Shown piece by piece: positions 31,764 through 40,429 of a stretch of 64,000 nt of DNA. The stretch is from Desulfobacteraceae bacterium (GTDB lineage Bacteria > Desulfobacterota > Desulfobacteria > Desulfobacterales > Desulfobacteraceae). How positions within the stretch are numbered: the first letter of the stretch is position 1; each line of letters starts with the position of its first letter. The stretch lies in NCBI GenBank assembly GCA_016744295.1, contig JADGEQ010000004.1, forward strand, positions 124,001 through 188,000, in the 5' to 3' direction. The notes under the pieces are model-generated. The model had not been told where the DNA came from. It was given only the letters and a program-made list of their open reading frames with translations, and ran no database searches. The translations under genes were made by a program, and so were the position numbers.

Positions 31764-33461
31764 ATGAAAAAACGTATTGCTCTTATTATGGCATTGTCCC
31801 TGGTGCTGCTATTTTCAGCAGCCAGTGCTTTTGCCGGCACAAGCAGTGTCTCGTCTGCTGCCTATAAGGCAGGGGATGTGGTTGAAATCAAGGGACAGAT
31901 TGAGCCGGGAGCGGATCTGTATATTTCCATTGCCCAGCAAAAAATGTTTGCCCCCAAGGATACCAATGGGGTTCATGAAGTCAAACGGTTTAAAAAAGAA
32001 ACCAAAAAAGGTGCCTATGATATGGATACGGCCATTCCGCCGCTCTATTATCTGATCACCAATGTACCGGAAAAATTTGGTAAAACCGACAAGAAAAAAT
32101 TTGGCGGTCCCTCGGTTCTCATGGGCAAGGGGAATGGAATCTACAGCACCACCATGTTTTATCTGAAAAAGAAATTTGCAGATGTGGATGCAGATGCAAG
32201 GGCCATGATGGGCCCCATCACATCGGATAAACAATGGAATTTTTTCAGGTGGGCAAATGAAAATTCCTATGGTATCAACACCATTGTTAAAGAGGGAAAC
32301 AGAAAAGGAAAGGTGGTTATCTTTTCCAGAAGTGTGATTTCCGATGAAAAAAGCGGAAATTATTGGGACAAGGGAACAAAAATTAATCTGGACAAGCAAA
32401 CAGGTCAGTTTACTGCCTCCTTTAAATCCTTTCGTCACACCCCACCCGACACCCAGTTTGATGTATTTGTGAACGGTGCAAAAGTTGCCGACTATAAGAT
32501 TGAAAAGAACGGTTTCTGGCTCAACAAAGGGTATCGGTACATGAATCCTCTTTGGATCGTCATCGGTGCCATCCTTGTGGGAACCTATTTCTCCATGATT
32601 GGTGCTGCCGGCGGAATGCTCATGGCAGCCTTCCAGGTGTTGGTTGTCAACACAATGGGACCTGTGGGTATCAATGCGGCCAATGTGTTAAAGCCCTCCA
32701 ACATGGCCCTGACCCTGTTTTCCCCCCTGGGATCTTTCTGGCGGTATGCCAAGATTGAAAAACGGGTGGCCTGGCCGGTGGGACTTTCCTTTGGTGTGGG
32801 TATATTTATCGGGTCCATCTGGCTGGGTAAATATGTATCCGCCGTACTGCCCATGAAAGCTTACAAGGAATGGCTGGCAGTATTGGTTGTTATCATGGGT
32901 ATCAAAACCCTCATGGAAATGCGTCCGGCAGCCATGGCCAAACGTAAAAACATCAAGGCCATGACCAAAAAATTCAATGATGAAATTGCCCAGGCAAAGG
33001 CCGAAGGTCGTTCTGCTGAAATGGGAAGTATCGAGCCCATCAAGACAGGACTCATGGATTACCGGTTTAAGTTCTGGGGTGAAGAGTTTAGAATCAACCC
33101 ACTGCTGTTTGCCATCCTGGGTGTTGTCATTGGTATTGTTTCCAGATCCTTTGGTATTGGCGGCGGTTTCCTTCTCGTACCTGCCATGACCACCCTGGGC
33201 GCATTGCCCATGTACGTGGCCGTTCCCATCTCCCTGATCGGAACCTGTTTTTCCAGTATCGGTTCTTTTATCGGGTATTTGATGACCGGATATCTGCCGG
33301 ACATGACCCTGGCCATTTGTATCATTATTGGCGGTTTTGCCGGCGGTATGCTGGGAAGTCGTGCCCAGAAACTTTTTTCCGAGATGACCTTGAAATGGGT
33401 TCTGGCATTTACCTTGTTCTTCCTGTTTTTCCGGTTTTTCAAGATTGAAATCTGGATATAG
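31764..33461 (+). CDS. TauE/SafE-family anion exporter with a signal peptide and large periplasmic domain
   Basis: Encodes 565 residues. Residues 1-24 are a cleavable signal peptide (ending SAFAG), residues 25 to about 250 a soluble periplasmic domain, and the rest about eight membrane helices in two halves with the TauE repeats (GAAGGMLMAAFQVLVV near 280 and GIGGGFLLVPAMTTLG near 470). A lysine-rich cytoplasmic loop of about 50 residues separates the halves. TauE/SafE proteins export sulfite, sulfoacetate and similar anions. The periplasmic domain is not part of the basic family and may bind the anion outside the cell. It has a strong AAGGAG site. Confidence 0.83.
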   Translation: MKKRIALIMALSLVLLFSAASAFAGTSSVSSAAYKAGDVVEIKGQIEPGADLYISIAQQKMFAPKDTNGVHEVKRFKKETKKGAYDMDTAIPPLYYLITNVPEKFGKTDKKKFGGPSVLMGKGNGIYSTTMFYLKKKFADVDADARAMMGPITSDKQWNFFRWANENSYGINTIVKEGNRKGKVVIFSRSVISDEKSGNYWDKGTKINLDKQTGQFTASFKSFRHTPPDTQFDVFVNGAKVADYKIEKNGFWLNKGYRYMNPLWIVIGAILVGTYFSMIGAAGGMLMAAFQVLVVNTMGPVGINAANVLKPSNMALTLFSPLGSFWRYAKIEKRVAWPVGLSFGVGIFIGSIWLGKYVSAVLPMKAYKEWLAVLVVIMGIKTLMEMRPAAMAKRKNIKAMTKKFNDEIAQAKAEGRSAEMGSIEPIKTGLMDYRFKFWGEEFRINPLLFAILGVVIGIVSRSFGIGGGFLLVPAMTTLGALPMYVAVPISLIGTCFSSIGSFIGYLMTGYLPDMTLAICIIIGGFAGGMLGSRAQKLFSEMTLKWVLAFTLFFLFFRFFKIEIWI

Positions 33462-33487
33462 TTTGAATACACAATAGATCTACCTTG

Positions 33488-33536
33488 AAACCCGTGTGCT
33501 GACTCTTTATAATGATTTGAATCAGCCACGGGTTTT
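33488..33536 (+). terminator. Stem-loop between the TauE gene and the following membrane gene
   Basis: Arms 33488-33502 and 33522-33535 pair over 14 bases with one bulged T; TTTTATGTT follows. It could be a partial terminator that lowers expression of the downstream genes. Confidence 0.6.
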
Positions 33537-33569
33537 ATGTTAAGGCCAGATGTTAAGATTAGATAGCTA

Positions 33570-33597
33570 GGACAAATAGTTAAGGACAAATAGTTAT
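33570..33597. repeat. 14-bp tandem duplication containing the ribosome site
   Basis: GGACAAATAGTTAA and GGACAAATAGTTAT lie head to tail; the second runs into the ATG at 33596, so the Shine-Dalgarno is duplicated 14 bases upstream. Confidence 0.75.
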
Positions 33598-34183
33598 GGA
33601 CGATTTTCTGGACAGGGTATGGGCAGTCATTGAGACGATTTTAAACAATGCCGTGGTGTTTTTGGATACCAGCCTTTCCCCCCTTGAAAGATTTGGCCCG
33701 GGGTTTGTCATCTTTGTTCTTGCGTTGCTTGTGGTGGTGTTCACCAGGATTGTTTCACGATTTTATGTGACAAAAAGATATGTGAATCTGGAAAACAATT
33801 TCCAGCACTGGAAGGGGGTAAGGGAGGAAGCCCTGAAGCATCCTGACAGCGAAAAGGGAAAAACGCTTGCAAAAAATGTGGACCAGGCCCAGTTGAACAG
33901 GGCTTTCTATGATTATTTTTTCGAAGGGCTGTTAAAGAATCTTGTTACAAATGTGCTTCCCATCTTATTGATGGTGGTTTATATGACCAAGGTCTATAAT
34001 CCCCAGGCGCTTTTAAACCGGTTTGGCGAACGCTGGGTGTTTTCTTTTTTTGTTGGCAAAGCCCATGAGCTAAATGTAAGCTCCCTGCTCTGGTTTTTTA
34101 TTTGTTTAATTTTTTCATTTATACTGGTTGCTGTCTTAAAAAATCTTTATCAGGGCCGATATGCTAAAAAAGAATCCATTTAA
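33596..34183 (+). CDS. Three-helix membrane protein, DUF106/EMC3-like topology
   Basis: Encodes 195 residues with helices at about 37-55, 115-133 and 158-180 and a charged, probably coiled cytoplasmic segment (60-110) after the first helix. This layout, a first helix followed by a cytoplasmic hairpin and two close helices, resembles archaeal DUF106 proteins of the YidC/EMC3 insertase superfamily. The resemblance is topological and I see no decisive motif. It could help insert or assemble the membrane proteins of the cluster. Overlaps the next gene by 23 bases. Confidence 0.55.
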   Translation: MDDFLDRVWAVIETILNNAVVFLDTSLSPLERFGPGFVIFVLALLVVVFTRIVSRFYVTKRYVNLENNFQHWKGVREEALKHPDSEKGKTLAKNVDQAQLNRAFYDYFFEGLLKNLVTNVLPILLMVVYMTKVYNPQALLNRFGERWVFSFFVGKAHELNVSSLLWFFICLIFSFILVAVLKNLYQGRYAKKESI

Positions 34184-34691
34184 GATGCTCTCTTTTTTAA
34201 AGAGCAGCCCGGTTTTAAAGAGCATACCGGCACTGACCATGGGCTGTGCTTGTCTGCTTTTTTTGCCCACAATTGCATCTGCCACCCAGCTCCATACCAG
34301 TTCGGAGGGGATTATCACCCACCAAATGGGGCATCTGTTTTTCCTTTTTTCCATGGTTGCCCTCATCTTTACCATCACTGGAAAAGGGTTGGATACACAA
34401 AAGGGATGGCGTTTGATCCAGTATTCCGCCTTTTTTTTTATCCTCTGGAATTTGGATGCCCTGACAGCGCATTTTCTGGATAACCAGATTCAGGCGGTGA
34501 CAATAGAGAATCTATCCCTGGGCAAGATCCGGGTGGTTGTCCATAATGGGTCTTCTTTGCTGGCATGGATATATTATATCTTAAAACTGGATCATCTTCT
34601 TTGTGTGCCTGCCATGCTTTTCCTTTACAAGGGGCTTTCGAACCTTGTCAAAGAACAGCGACAGATGATGGGAACAAAGGAGGGGTCATGA
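34161..34691 (+). CDS. Membrane protein of unknown function preceding the histidine kinase
   Basis: Encodes 176 residues with hydrophobic helices at about 25-42 (possibly a signal peptide, ending ASATQ), 54-73, 85-105 and 135-156. It starts within the end of the previous gene and its stop overlaps the kinase start (ATGA), so expression is coupled to the sensor. Histidines in THQMGHLFF and DALTAHFLD could be ligand or haem positions, but this is speculative. A role as signal-input partner of the kinase is a reasonable inference. Confidence 0.55.
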   Translation: MLKKNPFKMLSFLKSSPVLKSIPALTMGCACLLFLPTIASATQLHTSSEGIITHQMGHLFFLFSMVALIFTITGKGLDTQKGWRLIQYSAFFFILWNLDALTAHFLDNQIQAVTIENLSLGKIRVVVHNGSSLLAWIYYILKLDHLLCVPAMLFLYKGLSNLVKEQRQMMGTKEGS

Positions 34692-36193
34692 TTGCTTCCT
34701 TTCTTCCCATACTGGTTGTGGATGTCGCAGGTTCCGTGGCCATGGTGGTGATTGCACTGCTTTGCCTCTACAAGGCTAAAATACTAAGGGAAATGGACCC
34801 TGACAATGCGGTTTTTTTGTATTTGGTGTGGATCACTACCGGGTTTACAGTTTTTGCGGTTTCCAGATCCTTTGGTCATATTTTAAGACAATTTCTTATT
34901 CTTACCTCCAATGCAGATACCTGGTTTGCCATCACCTCCTATTCCGGGAGTGTGAACACGGTATCCTTTATGCTGGTGGGATTGATCACCCTGTTTTTTA
35001 ACCAAAGCTGGAACATTAACGAGAAAATTTTATCCAGCCGGAAAAAGCTTGAGGAAACCCATATTAAACTGATGGATCTCAATCAGACCCTGGAGCACAA
35101 GGTGGTGGCCCGAACAGAAATGCTGACCAGTTCCGAGCACAAAGCAAGGCGTATTTTTGAGCAGTCCCTGGATACGATTGTGGTCACGGATGAAGGGTTT
35201 AATATTGCAGAGATAAATCAGGCTGGTGTCACCCTGACCGGATATGGAAAGGGGGAAATGCTGGACAAGCAAATGGGGCTGAAAGATTTTATGGCCAAGG
35301 GGGATGAGTGGGAAAGGATTCGCAGTCTGCTTGAAGTTCACGAATATATCCTCAATGAGGAGACAGATTTTGCCCTGCCAAATTTTTCCCAGGTTCGGGT
35401 ATTGATTACAGGGGGGGTGGATTACGGGGCTTTTGGCTGCGGTAAAACCTTTCATTTTATCATTAAAAATATCAATGATAAAAAACAGATGGAACAGCAG
35501 ATTGCCCAGGCCGATAAACTGGCTGCCCTGGGGGAATTGTCCGCCGGGGTGGCCCATGAGATCAACAATCCCCTGGGCATTATCCTGGGATATACCCAGC
35601 TGATGCTAAAGGAAAATTCAGGGTTTGAAGAGGACCTTAAAACCATTGAAAAACATGTGAAAAACTGTAAAACTGTGGTTTCTGATCTGCTTGCTTTTTC
35701 CAGGAAAGGGTCTGTGAAAAAAAGTCGGGTGGATGTGACAGAGGTTATTGACGGGGTGATTAAATTTTTGGCCAATCACACGGATTTTCGGAATATTGAA
35801 ATCAAGATGGATCTTTTTAGGGATAAACCCCTGGTGATTTCCGGGAATGAACAGGAATTATCCCAGGTGATTATCAATCTGATCATCAATGCCTGCCATG
35901 CGGTGGAAAAAAAAGGCAGAATTGAGATTGAAACAAAACAATCCACAGACGACCAGATTATTATCACGGTGAAGGACAATGGAACCGGTATCCGGAAAAA
36001 ATATTTTCCCCGGATATTTGATCCTTTTTTTACCACCAAACCCGTGGGCCAGGGAACCGGCCTTGGGCTGTCCGTGGGGTATGGTATTATTCGCCGCCAT
36101 GGCGGGGATATCACAGCAAGGAATAGAGAAAAAAAGGGGGCTGCATTCACCATCAGTCTTCCGGGTACCTCGGGATCAGCATTGCCGGGTTAG
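34688..36193 (+). CDS. Membrane PAS-domain sensor histidine kinase
   Basis: Encodes 501 residues from the ATG at 34688, which overlaps the preceding stop; longer in-frame starts lie inside the neighbouring gene. Three N-terminal helices (about 4-28, 42-62 and 90-108) precede a coiled linker, a PAS domain (about 150-270), HisKA with His in [13 protein letters not shown] and a HATPase domain (INLIINACHAVEKKG, DNGTGIRK, FDPFFTTK, GTGLGLSVG). It likely phosphorylates the NtrC-type regulator encoded 94 bases downstream and, through the preceding membrane protein, may sense the anion or redox state handled by the cluster. Confidence 0.9.
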   Translation: MIASFLPILVVDVAGSVAMVVIALLCLYKAKILREMDPDNAVFLYLVWITTGFTVFAVSRSFGHILRQFLILTSNADTWFAITSYSGSVNTVSFMLVGLITLFFNQSWNINEKILSSRKKLEETHIKLMDLNQTLEHKVVARTEMLTSSEHKARRIFEQSLDTIVVTDEGFNIAEINQAGVTLTGYGKGEMLDKQMGLKDFMAKGDEWERIRSLLEVHEYILNEETDFALPNFSQVRVLITGGVDYGAFGCGKTFHFIIKNINDKKQMEQQIAQADKLAALGELSAGVAHEINNPLGIILGYTQLMLKENSGFEEDLKTIEKHVKNCKTVVSDLLAFSRKGSVKKSRVDVTEVIDGVIKFLANHTDFRNIEIKMDLFRDKPLVISGNEQELSQVIINLIINACHAVEKKGRIEIETKQSTDDQIIITVKDNGTGIRKKYFPRIFDPFFTTKPVGQGTGLGLSVGYGIIRRHGGDITARNREKKGAAFTISLPGTSGSALPG

Positions 36194-36287
36194 CATGAAC
36201 GGGTCCGTACCGCCACATTCTATAAGCAGACAGGGGTTTATACAGTCCGGGATAGAAAAAGAGTTGAAATAATCGGGAGAAAATTCA

Positions 36288-37682
36288 ATGAAGGCAAATA
36301 TTTTGGTGGTGGATGATGAAAAGGATATGACTCGCCTGCTGCAGCGGACCCTTGAACCGGAGATTGACTGCAGGGTGACCATGGCTTTTTCCGGAGAAAT
36401 GGCCCTGAACATTCTTGGGCAGGCATCCTTTGATCTGGTTATTTGTGATATCAAGATGCCGGGTATGGACGGGTTTGAACTTTTGGAGCGTACAAGAAAA
36501 CAATACCCTGATCTGACGATTGTCATGCTTTCGGCCTTTGGTAATATAGAGTCTGCTGTCTCTGCCATCAAACAAGGGGCCTATGATTTTATCTCCAAAC
36601 CCTTTGAACAGGATGAAATTATCTTTAAAATTCAAAAGGCCCTGGAGAGGAGCCGATTGCTCCATGAAAACAAACAGCTTTTAAGGGAGCGTCAAAAAGA
36701 AACCCGTCCCTTGATCGGTAAAAGCGAGGCCATGGAAAAGGTTTTTGAAAAGATTGCTCTGGTGGCGGGGAGCGATGTGACCGTTTTGATCACAGGAGAG
36801 TCGGGAACGGGCAAGGATCTTACGGCCCGGTCCATTCATGATGCAAGCACCCGGCAGCGCAAGCCCTTTATTCCGGTAAACTGCCCCACTATTCCCGAGC
36901 ATATTCTGGAAAGCGAATTGTTTGGCTATAAAAAAGGGGCTTTTACCAATGCCTACCGGGATAAGCGAGGCCTTTTCCAGGCTGCAGACAAGGGGACCCT
37001 CTTTCTGGATGAAATCGGGGATATTGGCCCCTCCATCCAGACCAAGCTTTTACGGGTGATCCAGGAAAAAGAGATCAAGCCCCTGGGGGATAATGCAGTC
37101 GAGACCATTGATGTGCGGATCATTGCCTCAACCAATCAGAATCTGAAACAAAAAATTGCCCAAAAAGAATTTCGGGAGGATTTTTTTTATCGGTTGTCTG
37201 TTATCTCCATTGAGCTGCCGCCGTTAAGGGACCGGATTACCGATATCCCAATTTTGTGCGAAGCCCTTTTGGCCAAACATTGTAAAAAAATGAATAAACC
37301 GTCTAAAACCATCTCAGAGGAGGTTCTGGATCTTCTGATGAAGCAAGTCTGGACAGGGAATGTCCGGGAACTTGAAAATGTTCTGATCCATGGAATTCTC
37401 TATTCCAAAGAGAATATAATTTGTCTGTCAGATATTCCGATAAAAGAGGTCAGCCAAAAAAAAACAGGTTTCATGGAGGGGCGAAAAACCCAATATGCAT
37501 CCCAGGTTTACAGGGATGCAAAGGAAAAATTGCTTTACGAATTTAACCATGATTATATAGGTGCCAAGCTTTCCATGACCCAGGGAAATATCACCCGGGC
37601 AGCCAAGCTTTGTCACATGGATCGCCAGGCCCTGCAGCAGATCATGAAACGCTATGGTATTGATCCCGATCCTTTCAGGTAA
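36288..37682 (+). CDS. NtrC-family sigma-54-dependent response regulator with variant GAFTNA loop
   Basis: Encodes 464 residues: receiver (D10, phosphoacceptor D54, K104), AAA+ domain (Walker A GESGTGKD, Walker B TLFLDEIGD, arginine-containing RDRITDIPIL) and a C-terminal Fis-type helix-turn-helix (GNITRAAKLCHMDRQALQQI). The sigma-54 contact loop reads GAFTNA (residues 217-222, 36936-36953) instead of GAFTGA. It is paired with the upstream kinase and is followed by a strong terminator, so it closes the cluster. The natural target is the sigma-54-like promoter before the molybdopterin oxidoreductase gene. Confidence 0.9.
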   Translation: MKANILVVDDEKDMTRLLQRTLEPEIDCRVTMAFSGEMALNILGQASFDLVICDIKMPGMDGFELLERTRKQYPDLTIVMLSAFGNIESAVSAIKQGAYDFISKPFEQDEIIFKIQKALERSRLLHENKQLLRERQKETRPLIGKSEAMEKVFEKIALVAGSDVTVLITGESGTGKDLTARSIHDASTRQRKPFIPVNCPTIPEHILESELFGYKKGAFTNAYRDKRGLFQAADKGTLFLDEIGDIGPSIQTKLLRVIQEKEIKPLGDNAVETIDVRIIASTNQNLKQKIAQKEFREDFFYRLSVISIELPPLRDRITDIPILCEALLAKHCKKMNKPSKTISEEVLDLLMKQVWTGNVRELENVLIHGILYSKENIICLSDIPIKEVSQKKTGFMEGRKTQYASQVYRDAKEKLLYEFNHDYIGAKLSMTQGNITRAAKLCHMDRQALQQIMKRYGIDPDPFR

Positions 37683-37719
37683 AAAACGCCCGTCCGAAGA
37701 TGGATCGGACAGGCGTTTT
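37683..37719 (+). terminator. Rho-independent terminator of the Mo-oxidoreductase cluster
   Basis: Arms AAAACGCCcGTCCGA and TCGGACaGGCGTTTT with a seven-base loop directly after the regulator stop codon. Confidence 0.85.
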
Positions 37720-37809
37720 GTCTGGAAGTTCACAAAAAAAGGCCTAGGACCGCAGATGAAATAAGGCAAGCTATTGCGTTCAAGTTATAAAATTTGCTGT
37801 CCTTAACCT

Positions 37810-40062
37810 TTATTCAAATCCAAGTTCCATGGACCATTTGTTTAAGGTTCCCTGGTCCTGTTCCCAGTTGTCGTTTACATTCAGGGTCCAGTCACCGTGC
37901 ATATCTTCATTGATAAGGGGGATAAGGGCCGGGTCTATTGTTGTGGAAAATGATTTTGATAAAAGTCCATGGCGGCTACCCAGTGTATTAAAGGGGATGA
38001 GTGTAACCGATTTGCCGGAAGGTGATGTCAATGTTGCCGCAATATCTCCATGGTAGGAATGGTTTATTTCAATGGCGACTATTGCCTGGGTGATTTTTCC
38101 TGTTTTCGGTATGGAAATAACGGAATTGATTCCCCCTGGGTTTCTATCCGGAATGGAAAGAGATTCAATCTTTTCTTTTTTCAGGACCTTTTTGGGGTGT
38201 TTATATGCAATTTCTATTTTCCATTTGTTAAGTTTTCCCGTGTCCCTTCTGGCCAGGTCAACCACGTGAAGTTTCCAGGGGCCAACAAAGCTTTTGCCCT
38301 TTAAGGAAGCTAACTTTTCATCTGAATCATAGGAGCTGATGATGTCATTGGCATCTCCTCCCTCCTGATCAACCAGGGTGATTATTTCTTTTTCGGGCGT
38401 TTCAAGCCCCACCCTTAAATCCTGGATATAGGTGTGGGTGATGTCCAGGCTCACTGTGATTTTTTCAATGGTGCCAGATTTGAAAAACTCAATCTGATCT
38501 GTAATGCCCCTGGGGGCATTGTCAGGAATCAGCATGGAGGGTCTGGATTCTTTGATGATGGTTTCTCCGCTTCCTTCGGGTTCCCGGGGGCTGCCTGTTT
38601 CAAAAAAGATAATCTCGCCGGGTTCGGATATATTGTAGAGCTTAAGCCCTGATTCCATCCCTCCCCATGCCCGTGACGAGGGGATGGTATCCCGGGAAAG
38701 GACAAGGCCGGATTTTTTTTTGAACAGATCATTTTCATCTCCCCGGTTCCGGTTATTTTCAAGGTTGCGGGAGCCGTCCGCCTGGATGAGGGCGCATTGA
38801 TAGTGCTTGTCAGCTGTCCCTCCCTGCCATTCATTGGACCCCAGGGTATCGCAGTGGTAAACACCAAGACCACTTGATTTGCAGTGGATATCCTGGCCCA
38901 TGCGGGTGCGGTTTTCAATGATGAAATATTCATTGGGCTTATTTTCAACAAGGTATTTATGGACGGTATTATAATCTGAGTGCTTTGCCTGGAATCTGCC
39001 CGGATTGTTCAGGATAATTTCATTGTCGGTCCAGCCTGCAAGATTCCTCAGGTATCCGGATATGGGTGCAGGGGACCGTCCGTGGTCCAGATGGCTGCCG
39101 CTGGCCATGAGGCAGAAGTAGCCGATGCCGGCGCTGGGATCAGAATCGCCGTCCCTGGTGCCATAGTCATAAAGATCGGGAAAACGGCAGATCAAATGAC
39201 CGGCTTCATGGCAGAAGGTGCCAATCTTCATATCCACGGGTTTTCTGCCCAGGCTCTGGATGGTATACAGATCCGTTCTCATCCCATTGTGGGAATAGTC
39301 CATGGAATAATTGTGGGGCCAGAGCCACTCCGCATAAAGGGTCTCTCCTGCATAGAGAAAATTGACGGCATCCACCACCCCTCTATTTTTGCAGTCAAAC
39401 TGCCTAAGATCAACCTCGAATTGGCTGATGGCAAGGTCCAGGGCTTCTCGCATACAGGGGGTGTTAATATAGTGAGCCCTGTTTTTATTCAGGGTTACCG
39501 GTCCCACAACCGTGTTGGTATACTCAATTTTATTGCTGGACAGGGTTTTATAATATTCTTTAACCGAACAAAAATTGCCATGGGCATTGAAATTGTCTCC
39601 GTTGAGCAGTCCGTCCACATCTGCTCGACTGATTTGGGTGGTGACATCCTGGAAATTAATTAATATGGTCAGCCCCCTTACTTTGCTCTGCCCGCTCAAC
39701 TGGGTCCCGGGCAGCAACCCGTTGTTTTTTCCCAGTGTTGCAGATACCCCCGGAGGCGGTGAGGCTTTGGGGTGCATCAACTGGTGTTTTTCCGCAAATT
39801 TTTTGTTCCGCACTTTTTTGTCTTCCTGGAGGTGGCGTACGATTCCCCCGGGCACGGGTTTGTAAATGGGGGCACCGGTTGAAATCAGAATTCCCTTTGC
39901 CAGGGTGGCAAAGCAGTATTGTTCTTTGTCCGTGTCATAAACCACGGTGTACCCATCCATTGCTTCGTAACGGGCATAAAACTCATCCCCATAAACCCTG
40001 AGTTGGACATCTTTTCCGTTTTTTTGGGGAAATGTTCTTGTCTTTCCTAAAATTACACACAT
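37810..40062 (-). CDS. M6-family metalloprotease with two C-terminal P-domains and no signal peptide
   Basis: Encodes 750 residues. The N-terminus has the M6 propeptide signature (LRVYGDEFYARYEAMDGYTV). The zinc motif HEAGH is at 285-289, followed by FPDLYD and the Met-turn CLMASGSH, as in immune inhibitor A-like proteases. Residues about 515-640 and 650-750 are two proprotein-convertase P-domains, each closing with a D/N-rich W-L-V-D pattern (GPWKLHVVDLA, GDWTLNVNDNW). The ATG has a perfect AGGAGGAG site, so the lack of a signal peptide is real. Secretion by another route or an intracellular role must be assumed. Confidence 0.85.
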   Translation of the reverse strand: MCVILGKTRTFPQKNGKDVQLRVYGDEFYARYEAMDGYTVVYDTDKEQYCFATLAKGILISTGAPIYKPVPGGIVRHLQEDKKVRNKKFAEKHQLMHPKASPPPGVSATLGKNNGLLPGTQLSGQSKVRGLTILINFQDVTTQISRADVDGLLNGDNFNAHGNFCSVKEYYKTLSSNKIEYTNTVVGPVTLNKNRAHYINTPCMREALDLAISQFEVDLRQFDCKNRGVVDAVNFLYAGETLYAEWLWPHNYSMDYSHNGMRTDLYTIQSLGRKPVDMKIGTFCHEAGHLICRFPDLYDYGTRDGDSDPSAGIGYFCLMASGSHLDHGRSPAPISGYLRNLAGWTDNEIILNNPGRFQAKHSDYNTVHKYLVENKPNEYFIIENRTRMGQDIHCKSSGLGVYHCDTLGSNEWQGGTADKHYQCALIQADGSRNLENNRNRGDENDLFKKKSGLVLSRDTIPSSRAWGGMESGLKLYNISEPGEIIFFETGSPREPEGSGETIIKESRPSMLIPDNAPRGITDQIEFFKSGTIEKITVSLDITHTYIQDLRVGLETPEKEIITLVDQEGGDANDIISSYDSDEKLASLKGKSFVGPWKLHVVDLARRDTGKLNKWKIEIAYKHPKKVLKKEKIESLSIPDRNPGGINSVISIPKTGKITQAIVAIEINHSYHGDIAATLTSPSGKSVTLIPFNTLGSRHGLLSKSFSTTIDPALIPLINEDMHGDWTLNVNDNWEQDQGTLNKWSMELGFE

Positions 40063-40318
40063 GACAAATCTCCTCCTGGTTTTTTAAATGATTTTATTTT
40101 TCGGTCCCTGTGACAAGAGCGCGTCGCATCTTTATCCTCCGTTTCTTTTCATAAAGGATTTTTGTGTGCGTGTGTATCGCTCCGTTTTGTTGCTTGCCGG
40201 GATTGAGGAGGGACACTGAATAATGATAAAATCGATGTTTGGATAATACGAAATTTTAGGGCAGGAAGAGAAATATCCGACAGTCTTCTATTTTATACAA
40301 AGTGTCGGAAGAAAAATC

Positions 40319-40341
40319 AATCAGGAAAACCCTGATTTTTT
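40319..40341. terminator. Small stem-loop with flanking T/A runs
   Basis: Arms AATCAGG (40319-40325) and CCTGATT (40331-40337), loop of five, with T-rich sequence on both strands. It is part of the 367-base gap 40063-40429 that also holds the TRAP terminator and the promoter side of the M6 protease gene; no gene is seen there. Confidence 0.5.
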
Positions 40342-40362
40342 ATACAATCAAATAAAAAATGT

Positions 40363-40419
40363 CACCTGCCCACCCCTTGCTGAACCACTAAATTGGCTGG
40401 CAGGGTGAGTGGGCAGGTG
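40363..40419 (-). terminator. Terminator of the TRAP transporter operon
   Basis: Perfect 11-bp arms CACCTGCCCAC (40363-40373) and GTGGGCAGGTG (40409-40419) enclosing a partly paired loop, followed on the minus strand by CATTTTTTATTTG. It lies just after the dctM stop. Confidence 0.75.
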
Positions 40420-40429
40420 GTTGTTCATC

